Part shown: piece after piece, positions 1 to 11,600 of the stretch
Position numbering within the stretch: the stretch's first letter is position 1
Layout: every line of letters begins with the position of its first letter
NCBI GenBank assembly: GCA_000018565.1
Contig: CP000875.1
Location: 3,239,199 to 3,303,198, forward strand
Source: Herpetosiphon aurantiacus DSM 785
GTDB taxonomy: Bacteria > Chloroflexota > Chloroflexia > Chloroflexales > Herpetosiphonaceae
Reading direction: 5' to 3'
Length of the DNA stretch: 64,000 nucleotides
Program-made: the position numbers and the translations under genes
The notes under the pieces: generated by a model
Told to the model about the DNA's origin: nothing
Databases searched by the model: none
Seen by the model: the letters and a program-made list of their open reading frames with translations, nothing else

Positions 1-1
1 G

Positions 2-769
2 CCAACCCTGCATTCACGCGCCTTGAATGCCTGTGGAGCTATTGCTTGGAGCCGTGGCGATATTGCAGCAGCCCAAGCGCATTTTAGCCAAAGCCTCGCC
101 CTCTACGATGCCAACAACAACCCAATTGGCGCGGCGATGGTGCGCAATAATCTAGCACTGGTGGCAATTAAACAGCAGGCCTATGCCCAAGCTGAAAGCT
201 TATTTGAGCTGAATGCAGCAGTTTTTGGTAGCACGGTCGAACAAGCTGCAAATTATGCCGCAACCTTGAGCAATTTGGCCATGTTGGCGCGTTATCGTGG
301 CGATTTGGAACGCGCCTATGATTTGGCCCAGCAAACCCTCACCCTACGTCAAACCCTCAATAACCAGTGGGCAACCGCAACGTCATTGACCAATTTGGGT
401 GCGATTAGCCTACAACGCGGCGAATTTCAGCCAGCCCAACGTTATTATCAACAAAGCTTACAGGTGTTGCACCAACTTGGCGAGCGCGAAAGTATCGCCG
501 AATGTTTGGAGGGCTTGGCAATTTTGGCAATTCAAGCAGGCCAATACCAGCTTGGGGCACAGCGCTTGATTGTGGTCGAACACTTACGCGAATCAATCGG
601 CGCACCCCGCTCTGAGCCAGAGCAAGCCCTCCTAGCACCATGGATCAGCCAACTAGAGCAGCAGCTTGACCTAGGCATTCGTCAACAACTCCGCCAACAA
701 ACCAGCCTTGATCGGCTCGAATCCATGATCGAGCAAGCGTTGAACGAGGGGGTAGAGGCTAGGGGTTAG
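2..769 (+). CDS. TPR-repeat protein, C-terminal part (5' end outside window)
   Basis: The reading frame is open from the first bases of the window, so the N-terminus lies upstream. The visible part, about 255 residues, is a run of tetratricopeptide repeats with alternating small and aromatic positions and a 40-residue period typical of the MalT/AfsR-like or kinesin-light-chain TPR type. Known relatives are the C-terminal scaffolds of large bacterial regulators with an N-terminal ATPase or DNA-binding domain; whether such a domain exists here cannot be seen. The last 40 residues are helical and Gln-rich. A GC-rich intergenic repeat follows. Function is inferred from the repeat type only. Confidence 0.75.
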   Translation, partial: PTLHSRALNACGAIAWSRGDIAAAQAHFSQSLALYDANNNPIGAAMVRNNLALVAIKQQAYAQAESLFELNAAVFGSTVEQAANYAATLSNLAMLARYRGDLERAYDLAQQTLTLRQTLNNQWATATSLTNLGAISLQRGEFQPAQRYYQQSLQVLHQLGERESIAECLEGLAILAIQAGQYQLGAQRLIVVEHLRESIGAPRSEPEQALLAPWISQLEQQLDLGIRQQLRQQTSLDRLESMIEQALNEGVEARG

Positions 770-1083
770 GGGTCAGCCGCTAGGAGTCAGACATAGAGCA
801 AAAGATCTGTGGTTTTAACGCAGAGGCGCAGAGGGAACATGGCAATAGGCAGATACGATCCCTCACCCCAACCCCTCTCCCACTGCGGCGGACGAGGGGC
901 TTCTAGATTGGTGGTTCCCCCTCGCCTGCTCGGCGGGAGCGAGGGCTATACGATCCCTCACCCCAACCCCTCTCCCACTGCGGCGGGCGAGGGGCTTCTA
1001 GATTGGTGGTTCCCCTCGCCTCGCGTGCGGGAGAGGGAGCTAGGGGGTGAGGAAAAAAAATTTACTGCCAACCTTATGAGCAC
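770..1083. repeat. Intergenic region with two GC-rich dispersed repeats
   Basis: This stretch holds no credible gene. From about 860 to 1053 there are two adjacent copies of a repeat that starts CCCTCACCCCAACCCCTCTC and ends in its approximate complement (GAGAGGG...GGGGGTGAGG), so each copy can fold into a long hairpin. The same family recurs near 13689, 17551, 31318 and 45956. At 816-836 there is a short motif (AACGCAGAGGCGCAGAG) that recurs at about 13580. A 92-residue reading frame across the repeat is an artefact. Confidence 0.8.
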
Positions 1084-1518
1084 TTAGCTGGAGCGCTTCG
1101 CCCTCACCTCACACGCATCTGCAAACGTCCGCAAGCGATAATCAAGCCGATAATCAAGCTGATAACCACGTCGCAGCGAGCCGTTAATAATTCGCATCGC
1201 AAATTCTTCAGGATCGAACGGAAAAATCATATACTGTTCAAAGATGACGGTTCCATCAAAAACGAGATCGTTCACAAGTGCTTTTGTTATGCGGCGTTGT
1301 CTCAGAATATAGATATTTAACCATTGCTGTTGCTCAATTGATAGTTTAATGGGGTGCTGCCCCATATACCAAATTAATACTTGCACAGATTTAGGCTCAG
1401 AATCAGCAGGAACCGCATCAAGCAGCACTAAATCACCACCTAAGAGCGTGCACACGCTTTGCACAGCTTCGATTAATTCAGTGTCATGACTGCCATACAA
1501 GCCAATGTGCAAACTCAT
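1084..1518 (-). CDS. Conserved hypothetical protein, 144 residues
   Basis: A small soluble protein beginning MSLHIGLYGSHD. I chose this start because the longer reading frame runs into an Arg-rich stretch (1576-1640) that is translation of a dispersed intergenic repeat. The first 60 residues look like an alternating beta/alpha fold, as in receiver-like or nucleotide-handling domains, but no phosphoacceptor or other catalytic motif is convincing. It lies downstream of the KdpD/USP-like gene on the same strand, so a shared role in signalling is possible. No function assigned. Confidence 0.55.
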   Translation of the reverse strand: MSLHIGLYGSHDTELIEAVQSVCTLLGGDLVLLDAVPADSEPKSVQVLIWYMGQHPIKLSIEQQQWLNIYILRQRRITKALVNDLVFDGTVIFEQYMIFPFDPEEFAMRIINGSLRRGYQLDYRLDYRLRTFADACEVRAKRSS

Positions 1519-1575
1519 CGACAACTCGCGAATTCGATAAGAAATTTGCGATAGCCCATAGCCTATTACCCTATT

Positions 1576-1640
1576 TCGCGTTCTTCGTGGCCTTCGCGGT
1601 TTCGCCCTTCGTGTTCCTCGTGCTCTTCGTGGATCAAACA
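1576..1640. repeat. Short dispersed repeat (CTTCGTGG family)
   Basis: An irregular tandem of CTTCG-containing units (TTCTTCGTGG, CCTTCGCGG, CCCTTCGTG) ending in CTTCGTGGATCAAA. Similar stretches occur at 13905-14095, 23344-23400, 23512-23530 and 38606-38670, often just upstream of a gene start. They inflate apparent N-termini when translated. Confidence 0.75.
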
Positions 1641-2696
1641 TTACTGCGGTGCATCGGCGAGCACAAAAATATCTAAATCGCGGTCGCTATTGATCAATTT
1701 GGTTAGCAACGAGCCGCCACGCAGCTCGTCCCAACGTGAGCGCACAGGTCGCCCAATAAAGATCCCAGTTGCATGTTGCTCATGGGCCACTTGCAACATC
1801 GCCGCCGCTACATCTTTTTCCTCGATAATCACCACTTCATGGCACAACTCTTCGGCATAATCGAGATGTTCACGCGCCGCCAAACGATAGCCACTCGAGC
1901 CACCGCCAGGCGGGCGAATATGCACCCCAATCAGCAATGCGCCCATTCCATAGGCCAAGTCGGCGGCGCGTTGCAGCAAATACATCGCACTAGGATTAAA
2001 GCCAATGCCCACCAGCCAACGCGGGCGTTCGGCACTATCGCTCAGTGGGCGGCGAATTTCCAGCAAAGCATGGGTGGCAGCACGGAGTTGATTGAGCACA
2101 TCAAGCCGCAACGCAGTCTGACGGGCCTGCTCAGCATCGGGTGGTGCAAGCAAAATGCCCTCATCCAACTGGCGAATAATATCGGTTGGCTCAGGGTCGA
2201 TCAACACCAGTTCGCTGGCCTGCTCCAAGGCACTTTCAGGGATAATCGGACTAGGCGTGATGTTGGTTAGGCGGGTATAAATTGGCGCAATCGTGGTCAG
2301 ATTATAGGCATAAATTGTTGACCACACCGCAATACCGGCCATGCGCAATTGCTCAACCAACTGCAATGGCTCAATCGGCTGATTGGATAGGCCATGTTGA
2401 TGGGCTAAATTGCCTAGCACAATAATTTGGGGCGGGTCGTTGAGGATTGTCGCTAGATCAAGCGCCTCGATTCGTTGATTGTTCTGGCGCTCATAAATTA
2501 ACGGTAAAGGCCGCAAACCACGGGCAAAATCGCATAGATAGTCGCTCGAAGCATTAAAGGCAATCCCAACATCATAGCCTTGTGCCGCTAACAACTGGGC
2601 ATCGGCCATCAAGCGTCGGGTGCAGCCAATGCCTGGCGCTAAGCTCAAATAAATGCGATGTTCGCCATAACGGTATGAAGCGGAATCAGATCGCAT
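1641..2696 (-). CDS. KdpD N-terminal-like + universal stress protein (USP) domain, no kinase
   Basis: Residues 10-210 match the N-terminal sensor domain of the KdpD potassium-sensing kinase (IYLSLAPGIG near residue 15, then a GYDVGIAF strand). Residues 225-350 match the universal stress protein fold that follows it in KdpD (WLVGIGFNPSA; ATGIFIGRP). The membrane, GAF and histidine kinase parts are absent, so this is a short KdpD-like protein. The Walker A-like loop reads APGIGCT, where KdpD has APGVGKT: the lysine is replaced by cysteine, so ATP binding may be lost. A GAGGT ribosome site precedes the ATG. No kdpFABC genes are nearby; instead it is the fourth gene of the YYY membrane-protein operon. 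Role inferred: cytoplasmic stress or ion signalling without its own kinase. Confidence 0.75.
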   Translation of the reverse strand: MRSDSASYRYGEHRIYLSLAPGIGCTRRLMADAQLLAAQGYDVGIAFNASSDYLCDFARGLRPLPLIYERQNNQRIEALDLATILNDPPQIIVLGNLAHQHGLSNQPIEPLQLVEQLRMAGIAVWSTIYAYNLTTIAPIYTRLTNITPSPIIPESALEQASELVLIDPEPTDIIRQLDEGILLAPPDAEQARQTALRLDVLNQLRAATHALLEIRRPLSDSAERPRWLVGIGFNPSAMYLLQRAADLAYGMGALLIGVHIRPPGGGSSGYRLAAREHLDYAEELCHEVVIIEEKDVAAAMLQVAHEQHATGIFIGRPVRSRWDELRGGSLLTKLINSDRDLDIFVLADAPQ

Positions 2697-2741
2697 GGAG
2701 ACCTCATTGGCATGAATTGAGCTTTAATTATACTCGTTGCG

Positions 2742-3254
2742 TCAATCGCGTGCCAAGAGCATTTCAGGCAAAACTCGGACCACTATCGGGCGGCCTCGCA
2801 AATCGCGTTGGCCATAGAACAAAGCTCGTCCAGCTTCTAACTGCTCAACCTGCTTGGCCAAGGTCGGGTTAGCCAAGCCAAAACCCAGCAAAAACGCCCC
2901 AAAGAAGATCGTAAATGCGCCACCAAAGGTATAGCCGCTGGCAAAAGCCAAGAATGCCCAAATTGCCCAGACCCAAATTGGTAATGGTTTAAGTGTTGGC
3001 AAAGGCTGAAAATCGCGGGCAGTCTCAGCCTTCAGCAAGCGTTCGCGCAGTTTACGCCAATTAATCTTGGTTTGGTAAACATAAATTCCAACTGGAATGA
3101 CCACGCCAATCGCCAGCATGCCCAGCAAATCATTCAGCTTAAAGCCAAATTGGCTAATTTCCGAGCCAAGAAACAGCAGGCCAAGCGCGATCAAAACAGC
3201 ACCAGCAATACTCAGCCAACGCCCAACTTGGCGTAATTGTTCAGTTAAGCGCAT
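2742..3254 (-). CDS. Hypothetical membrane protein, 170 residues
   Basis: Two hydrophobic hairpins (about residues 12-32 and 42-62, then 92-112 and 114-132) are separated by a basic stretch (KINWRKLRERLL), and a polar C-terminal tail of about 40 residues follows. No known domain was recognised. GGAG lies 8 bases before the ATG. The start is 9 bases after the stop of the preceding YYY-domain gene, so it is almost certainly co-transcribed and may be an accessory subunit. Confidence 0.7.
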   Translation of the reverse strand: MRLTEQLRQVGRWLSIAGAVLIALGLLFLGSEISQFGFKLNDLLGMLAIGVVIPVGIYVYQTKINWRKLRERLLKAETARDFQPLPTLKPLPIWVWAIWAFLAFASGYTFGGAFTIFFGAFLLGFGLANPTLAKQVEQLEAGRALFYGQRDLRGRPIVVRVLPEMLLARD

Positions 3255-3263
3255 CGTCTGCTC

Positions 3264-5678
3264 CTATGGTTGTACTTGATAGATGATCCAGCTATCGGCT
3301 TCGTAAACTTTGCTGGCAACCTGTTCGAGCAAGCCAATATTGGCCTGTGGATAGGCTTTTTGCTCGTTTGGCCCCCACACCACATAATCGACCCGCTGGC
3401 GAGCCAAAACTTCGCGCAGTTGATTGATATCGGTGGCATTGTAAATTGCGCTGATATCGCCTTGGCGTTGCGCCACTTGCTGATTTGCATCAGGCTGTTT
3501 GCTGCGCCATAAACCTTCATGCGAGCCGGGCCAAGCTAATAAGGTTGGCCGACCACTCAAGGTTGCTAACTCACCGCCATCTTGATAGCTGCTGCCAGGT
3601 GCAGTCGCCAAAACGCTGTTGCTTGGTGTGTTGGCTTCAAGCCAGGCAGCGGCTTTGCGCATTGGCTCGGAAAAGTGTTGGGAACTTTCTACTGCATCAA
3701 GCTTCGAGCCACTTGCATCCCACGAGGGCGAAGTTGTAGGGTTAAGCACTGAAATTGGGTAGACTAAGCCGCCAGCCAACAAAAGCCCAAATAATGGCAA
3801 CCAAATGCCATTCGTCCAGCGTCGCCATTGGGCATTGCTCAACAAGCCCCAAATACTAGCAGCAGCACCAATTCCCAACAGCATCCAAGCCTGATAATAG
3901 ACCTTGAAAACCGTGTTCATGCGATTATCAAAAATGTCACGCAGATACAGAAAATCGACAACTACAATCAATAAGGCTGCCAAACCAACCACGATCAAGC
4001 TAAAGTTTTGCACATCGCGCTGATTGCGTTGCCAAGCTGTTTGCCAACAGATCACGGCAATCGGCAAAAAGACAATCGCCGGAATGCCGGCAATTAAGCC
4101 AATCAGCAGCACCGCGCCAGTCATAGCCCATAATTGCCAAACCTTGATCGTGCGGCTGAGCCAAGCAATAATCGGCACTAAGAACAAGCCAAAAATCGCC
4201 ACTAAATCAGTCCAGCCAGAGTGATCACGGGCGGGAGCCATAATTTTGCCCAAGCTGCCAATAATTGGAATACTGGCAAATGGGTCGGGCACGGTATCGC
4301 GGCCTGCAAATGAGCTAAATGTGAGCAGGAACGGCATATACAACAATGCCGCCGCCAAGACCACTAAACCAACTTGACCTGCAAGCTGTAGCCAATCGCG
4401 GCGGGTTGGTTGCGGTGTATGCCCACGCCACAAGCCAACCAAACCCAAGGCATACAACACACCAAAGGTCGGGGCATCCCACGAATTGGCTGCATATAAG
4501 CCGCCAATCACCAAGCCAGCTATCGCCAATTCAAGCCAATCGTGCTTTGGGAAACGGACCATCGCTGGCCGGACAAAAATCGCCAAGGCCAAAGCAATCG
4601 CCAACAACGTCAGCGGAATCGACAAAACATGCGGGTGCATATCGGCAAGATAAAAGCTGAAGAAGGGAAACTCGGTGATAATCTCACGCTGAGACATCCC
4701 CATACGTTGCTGATTATCGACAATGATCATGGTTTCTTCGTGATCATCGTAGATTGCACGCGACGATGGCCAAGCTTCAAATTTCTCGCCCATTGGTGGC
4801 AAGGTCGAGCTTTTAGAAATGCCAGTATTTTCTGATTTTAGCGTGGCGGGATCAAGCGTGGCTGGCTCAACCCCCTGAATTGCTTGCCACAAGACTGAAA
4901 CCCGTTGGCTATCGGTTAGTCGATTAACTTCCGCAGAATTGACGATCTTCTGTAAAGCGCCAATTTGGTTGCCTGCAAACAGCACCAATACGCCACCAAA
5001 CAAACCAAGCGCAGCAATTGCGATTAATCGGAGACGGGATAGCAAATACTCACGCCACCACAAACCCGCCATAGTTGTGACTAAACCAACAATCCCAAGG
5101 CTGGCCAAGCCCATAATCGTGGCCAAACCAAGATTAAACGTTTCGCCAAGCGTCGCGCCACTGAGCACGCTCAATACGCTGATCAGCACATAGCCAAAAT
5201 AATAATAATTAACGCTAAATCCGGCCAACCACAAATCGCTTGGTGGATAGCTTGGACTATTCAGCACAGCGCTAAACAGCATTGATTCCATTGGTTTTTC
5301 GGTGCCATGAATCCCTGAGCCAAACATCCCATGGAAGCGCAATTGAATGCCCAGCAAAAAAACCAAAGCAAACAACAACTCATAGGCCAGCCATTGCGGC
5401 CAATATTGGCGAATTGCTGCCAACAAACGGGCTTTATCAAAAGGTTGTTGCACAAACCAACCGAGTGTGCCCAAGCCAATTAAGCCCAAGCCAACCGTCA
5501 CGCCATCGAAGCCCGAAAGATTGAGCATAGCGCCCATCCAAGCGATCCATGCAACAACCAACAAGCCTAGCGCTTTGCTCCATGCCAAGCCCCGCCCTGG
5601 CAAATGCCCAAATAGGCGCATACTCAAAGGCAGCGCGAGAGTTCCAATTAAAACGATGCTTAGCCACCAAGCAATCAT
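3264..5678 (-). CDS. Chlor_Arch_YYY (DUF2298) integral membrane protein, single-domain class
   Basis: An 804-residue, strongly hydrophobic protein with more than a dozen predicted membrane segments. It carries the family's marks in order: GTEKPME near residue 125, the NYYYFG motif near 157, EFPFFSF...ADMHPH near 334, and RMNTVFKVYYQAW near 586, followed by a soluble extracytoplasmic C-terminal domain ending in YQVQP. Family knowledge: DUF2298 proteins occur in Chloroflexota and some archaea and are thought to be GT-C-like membrane glycosyltransferases; the reaction is unproven. The start lies 9 bases after the stop of the giant paralogue, so both architectural classes of the family are made from one transcript. 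Confidence 0.9.
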   Translation of the reverse strand: MIAWWLSIVLIGTLALPLSMRLFGHLPGRGLAWSKALGLLVVAWIAWMGAMLNLSGFDGVTVGLGLIGLGTLGWFVQQPFDKARLLAAIRQYWPQWLAYELLFALVFLLGIQLRFHGMFGSGIHGTEKPMESMLFSAVLNSPSYPPSDLWLAGFSVNYYYFGYVLISVLSVLSGATLGETFNLGLATIMGLASLGIVGLVTTMAGLWWREYLLSRLRLIAIAALGLFGGVLVLFAGNQIGALQKIVNSAEVNRLTDSQRVSVLWQAIQGVEPATLDPATLKSENTGISKSSTLPPMGEKFEAWPSSRAIYDDHEETMIIVDNQQRMGMSQREIITEFPFFSFYLADMHPHVLSIPLTLLAIALALAIFVRPAMVRFPKHDWLELAIAGLVIGGLYAANSWDAPTFGVLYALGLVGLWRGHTPQPTRRDWLQLAGQVGLVVLAAALLYMPFLLTFSSFAGRDTVPDPFASIPIIGSLGKIMAPARDHSGWTDLVAIFGLFLVPIIAWLSRTIKVWQLWAMTGAVLLIGLIAGIPAIVFLPIAVICWQTAWQRNQRDVQNFSLIVVGLAALLIVVVDFLYLRDIFDNRMNTVFKVYYQAWMLLGIGAAASIWGLLSNAQWRRWTNGIWLPLFGLLLAGGLVYPISVLNPTTSPSWDASGSKLDAVESSQHFSEPMRKAAAWLEANTPSNSVLATAPGSSYQDGGELATLSGRPTLLAWPGSHEGLWRSKQPDANQQVAQRQGDISAIYNATDINQLREVLARQRVDYVVWGPNEQKAYPQANIGLLEQVASKVYEADSWIIYQVQP

Positions 5679-5687
5679 AACAACTCA

Positions 5688-8600
5688 CTATGGCAGGTTC
5701 TTCAAGCGCTCCTGCGCCGAACCTACCCACAAGCCCTCGGGCGGGGCAATACTCAAATAGGTTTCGTATTCGCGGCGAGCTTCGGCGTTATTGCCTTGCA
5801 AACGATAGACTTCGGCCAGATGGTAGTGTGGGTCGGCAAATTGGCTATCGGCAATAATCGCTGCACTAAATTGTGCCGCCGCTGCATCAAGTTTGGTGCG
5901 GTCAAGCTCGGCCCAAGCAAAATAGCCTTGACCAAGTTTGGTTTGGTTTTGCGGGGTTGGACCAGCATTATAGGCCTGTTCATAGGCCAATACCACTTGA
6001 TCGTAGCGTTTCAACGAGAGCAATACATCGCCCAAAAGATGGTGCAAGCCAATATCGTTGGGGTGAACATCGGCAGCACGACCCAAAATCGCCGCCGCGC
6101 GATCAGCCTGCCCCGCTTGCCACAATTGCTTGCCTGCCTCGAAAGCATAACCAGCATTGTTAGGGTCGCTCTCATACAAGGCTACCGCTGCTTCAACTTG
6201 GTTACCCGCCTGATCAACTGGCGTATTCGGCACAACTGGCGCTGGTACAACTCCATCACGCCATTGCATCGCCAATTCGCGTAGTTGCGGTGTAGTTTTA
6301 TAAATCGTAACACTATTGTTTTGATAAACTTGCTGCACCCCAGCCATGGTTACAAATTTATCAACGCCCATCGGGTCGCGCAAACGCTCAATCTGGCCAA
6401 CATACACATAATCTACGCCATATTTATTGAGCAACCATTGAGTGCGCAACACATCAAGGCTACTATACATCTCCATCACATCGCGGATGCGTTGATCAAC
6501 CAATGGGCCAGGCCGTTGCTCACCAGCATGCAAGGCGCTGATCACGGTTGGCAAACCAGTGTTGGCGGTGATCCGTACCCCAAAAGCCCGATAAAATTCT
6601 TGCTCCGATTGCAGCAAAATTTCGGTGCCAGTGATGTTTTCGGTGATCCAGCGAATCGCAGTTAAATCGTCGGCCAAATTGACCACACCATTGTTGACGC
6701 TATATTCGGCAGTTTGCATATAGGCCAAACCATCGAGGGTCAAGCCTTGCAAGGGTTTATCGAAGCGCATACCAACACGGCTGAGTGTGCCAAAAATTGG
6801 GAAGAACAGCGCCAATACCACCCCAACACTAACCGCCGTTTGCCAGCTATATTTGGCAACCCGCGAGTTACGTAAAGCTGAGGCAATATGCGGCAAAAGC
6901 AAGGCCGCACTCAACGCCCACAAGACCCAAACTTGATAGCCAAATTTGAAGACTGTGTTCATGCGCTCAGAATCGCCCGGGCCGCCGTCCCACGAGCCTG
7001 GCGCAAGGTGATCGCGGATGAAAATCAGCTCAATACCCAAGGCCACCAATCCGCCAACCAAGCCTAGCACAATCGCCCAACGTGCTGAGGGCGAGGCCAC
7101 ACGGTTGATAAAGCGTCGAATTAAGCCCGCCAACAGCAGGCCAATCAGCAAACGCACCGGAATGCCAGCGCTGAAAATTGGTTTGTAAATCGTCGCTAGA
7201 TCCGGCAAGACCGAAGGCTCAGTAATCGCGCTTTTGGCGGCATCGCTGCGGGTTAAGAAATAGACGATCACGGCGGCGGCGGCCAACCCATAACCAATCA
7301 GCCAGCGCCCGCGTGTCGCCTTAACCCAATCCCAGAATGGCGTTGGCTCGGCTCGTTTGAGCGGCAACAACAACCAGGTTGTGATCATCAGCAAAAAGAG
7401 GCCATAAATCGCCAACCATGGCACTAAAGCCGTGCCCACCCGAATCGGCCAAACCCCGCCAACCGGAGCTTTGTAGCTGCCCAAGAATGGTGCATACAGC
7501 AGCAAACCAAGCGCAACCGTCGCCACGCCCAGCAAACTATAGCCCAGCGTCGCCCACCAACGGCGTTGCGGTGCTTGCCAACCACGCGCCATCAAGCCAA
7601 CAATCAGCACCAAACCATAGGTTGGCACATCCCAGGCATTGGCTGCCGCCAGCGAACCAACTGCCAAAGCCGCCAAACCAAAGGCGGGCAATTGTCGGCG
7701 CAAGCGTCTTCGTCGGCTCACTTCCCACGCCAAGGCCACCACCAGCAAGGTAATTGGCAAAGCAATCAGGTGCGGGTGCAAATCGGCAAAAATCACGCTC
7801 CACAGCGGAAATTCATTAATCGTGTTCAGGCCATCGCTAACCGTGACCCGACTTGGCCCCCAGAACCATGGCACGCCGCCAGCTAAGCGCCGCGTGAAGT
7901 TTTCGCTTGTGCCATTGGCCATCGCATCGCTGATCATCGCAGCTAAGTTGCTGTCGCCATCGAGCGGAGCACAAGCGGTTTCGCGACCTTCGCCGCCCAA
8001 CTCGCAGGCCTGCCAAGCTCGCACCACCCCGCCAATTCCGGTTGAGGTGCCAATTGGCAATACGCCTGCTAAATTACCGAGCAAAGCCACCGCAACCAAG
8101 GCCATCGCCGCGACTTTGAGCCGCCGCGTAACCACCAAGCCCACTGCCCACGCGCCAATCCCGATCAATGCGCCAACCGTGGCAACCGCCAAATTGAAGC
8201 CAATCGCCGAGTTGAGGCCAAAGAGTTTCATCGGCAAGGCCATCAGATACAGGCCATAGTAATAGTAGTTGATCGTGCCTTGCGAATAGAAGGGATCAAG
8301 CGGTGGCATATTGGGCGAACGCAGCACCGCATTCAAGAAGCCAAATTCAAAGGGCTTTTCGCCGCCCCAGTAGGGATGCCACAAATCAGGGTTGGCAGCC
8401 CGAACCAAGGTCCAGACCGCAAATAAGCTGATAAACAGCACTTCGCTGATGATAATTGCTCGCCGTTGTTGCCGCCACGCTTGGCGAATGCGTTGAGCTG
8501 CGCCAAAATACCAAGCCGCCAGCGCCAACGCCGCCAACATTGCCAAACCAACAATCACGCTCAGTCGCGTCCATTGCCAAAAGCCCAAGCTGGTTGGCAA

Positions 8601-11600
8601 CCAAATCAGCCAACCAAGCAGCAAAATACCCGCGATTTTGCTGGCGCTCCAAGCCGCTGCCAACGACGAACGCAAGGCTTGCGCCACAATCGGAAAAGCC
8701 AACAAACCGACAACTTCAAAAAACAGCAACCACAACAGCACTGCCGCCGCTTGATTTTGGTTAATCCAAGCCCAATCGGCGAAGCCATCGACCCGTGGGG
8801 TTTCGACTTTATTGTCAACCGTCGCTTGGGGCAAGGGCTTTTCGGCCATGCTAATTGCCGCAACTGGATTATCGGGCGGAATACCTGGCAACTCGACTGG
8901 TGGCAAGGCGGTTGGCGCTGGCACTTTCGCATCAGTGCGCAGGTAGATTTGGGTTGTGCCGCTATCATAAGCCACGCGCCAGCGCCCCGAAGCTTTGAGT
9001 TGCTCGAAAACTGGCAACAAATCGCCATAGACTGCTCGTTCCAAGCCACCAAGGTAAATCACGCTCACGCCATAGCGATCAAGGTAATTTTGGGCGGTAT
9101 TAGGGTCAAACGCGGTATAAATTTGCTGAATGATATTTTTGCGGTTGGCGATAATGCCTGCTGCTTCGGCGGGCGCACGTTGCTGATTCTGATGCCCATC
9201 CCAACCAATCAAGGTTGGCAGGCCAGTCCATGTCGCAATTCGGCTGTTCCAACGATAGGCTGAGGTACTGGCTTCGAGCACGGTTGGCGTGCCCTCAATG
9301 TTCGCTCGCATCCAACGAATTGCCGCCGCATCATCTTTAATCGCAATTTCGCGATTTTCGACCCACGTCGCGCCTTCCATCCAAGCCATGCCATCAAGCC
9401 CACGCGGCGCGTCGGCCACATAGCGATCCGCAACCTTGGCTTGGGTGGCAGTAATTGGATAGACCAAAGCACCCAGCACCAACAAACTGGTAACGGTTGC
9501 CCACGAAATGCGCAACGGAGCTGCCAATGCCGAACGTACAACGCTACGGAAGGCGCTCAAGGTCAATGGCACAACGCTGGCAGCAGCCAACGCCAAGAGT
9601 GCCCAGGCTTCGTAGCCAAACTTAAAGACCACATTCATGCGGCCAGCACCAGGCAGCACAATCGTTTCGGTCAAGAGCAAGAGCAAAATGCCAGCACTGG
9701 TCAAGGCCAACGGCACAACTTCGCGCCGTCGGGTGCGGCCAGCCAAGGCGCTCCACAACAGGGCAATACTCCATGCCGTCAAGGGCAAAAGAATCACGAT
9801 CGATGCCGCGCGTTGGGCAATTGCCTGTTTGAATAAATTATTAATCAACAGCGCAATTTTACTTGGCTCAACGCTCATATCGAGCAGGGTCACGCGATCT
9901 TGCAGCAAACTAATCACGGCCATCCAAATCAGAGTTGAGCCAACTCCAATCAAGGTGCTGCGAATGCCCCAAATCCGTCGCGCGAGCAGCAGCATCCATG
10001 GAATCAAAATCCAGAACCACAGGCCATAGAGCACGGTAAATTCGCGAATGCTCATGCGTTGGTCGTTAGTCAGCAATTGGGGTTTGCCATAATCGCCGGT
10101 TGCTAAATAGCGGTTGAATGGCGACCAAACCACGGTCATCGCCACAAACAGGGCAATTGGCGGGAGCACAATCCACAGCCAACGCTTGGGCCAAGCCACA
10201 GTGCGGCTTTGTTGCCAGCCGACCACCAACAAGGCAACAGCGGATAATGCGAGGCTCAACGGATAATCCCAAACATTGGTGGCTTTGAGTGCGCCGACCA
10301 AAATGCCTAGCGCTATGCTCCAACCAGCCAACGCTCGGCCTGAAATCGTTGGTGCTTTGTACAAGCCAACTAAGCCGAGCAATAGCAAGACGAGCAGTGA
10401 AAGCCCAATAATGTGGGCATGCAGATCACCATATAAAAATGAGAAGAAGGGGAATTCGCTGATTGTGCTGGGCGGAATTACTCGCGTGGCGTTCCAATAC
10501 GGCCATTCGGGGCGCAAATTGAACGATTCGCCATCGAGCCGTTTAGCAAAGCCCGCAGCGGCATCAGCCACGGGCGAACCACCCTCAAGCCAAATGCCTT
10601 GGCTCGATTGTTCAGGATTCGACCAACTCAATTCGCTATTGCCCAAAACCCGCGCACTGTTGAAATAGAAGACAGGCTGAACTAAATTGCCCAAGAGCAT
10701 CAAGGCTACCGCAGCGCCAACTGCCGTAAAACAAGCACGGCGTTCGATTTTTTTGGCAGCCCGCCCAAGCGTTGAAAGCAAATTATAGCCAAAACTACCA
10801 CTTAATTGGGCCGTCATTGCAAACAAGCTGATTAATGCTAGATTAAAGCCAACCTCAGGCCGAATCGCCAACAATTTCATTGGCGTGCCCATCAGCACAT
10901 AGCCCCAATAGTAGTAATTCATATAGCCGCCCGCAAACCATGGGTCATACGGCGGGAATTGCACCGATTTGAGCGTGGCCGTGAGGTAGGCCAAATTCAT
11001 GGGCTTTTCGCCGCCCATGCCTGGATGCCACAAATCGGGGTTGAGATAGCGAATGGTTAGCAAAATTGCAAAGCCAGCTAAATAAATCGCTTGCGAGGTG
11101 AGAATTGCCGCGCGGCGGGTTTGCCACCACAAGCGTAACTCATGGCGCGAACGTAGCAAACTGAGGCTGCCCAACGCCACCAATACCAGATATACTCCGG
11201 CGATCCAGAAGCGATTGAACGACCACCAATGCCAAGCCGCTGGGAGCCACGCGATCAAAGCGAGGGCAAATAAGCCGACTAGCCGTGCCATGCCCAAACC
11301 GCGATCAGGCAACGGCAATTTCAAGCGCCAGAGCAAGCCAAACGCTGCTAAACCCAAGAGTTCAAGCGCCAGCACCCAAAAGATCAATGGAGCACTATTA
11401 GCAACCCCTTCAAAAACCCAAGCCCATGAGCCAGAAGTCAACTGTTCGCGCCATTCGGCCACAGTTTGCTGAAGCATGGTTGGCATGGGCGTGGCAACTT
11501 TGGGCCGTAGTTTATAAATTTCATCAACATTCACATCGGCCAAAATTTGCTGCCGTGCCGCGTCAATATTCCAGCGTTCAGTGCGCTTCCAAATCGTCAC

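Noticed and set aside
809-1087. 92-residue plus-strand protein
   Set aside because: It lies wholly in the GC-rich dispersed repeat, has low-complexity sequence and no homologue-like pattern.
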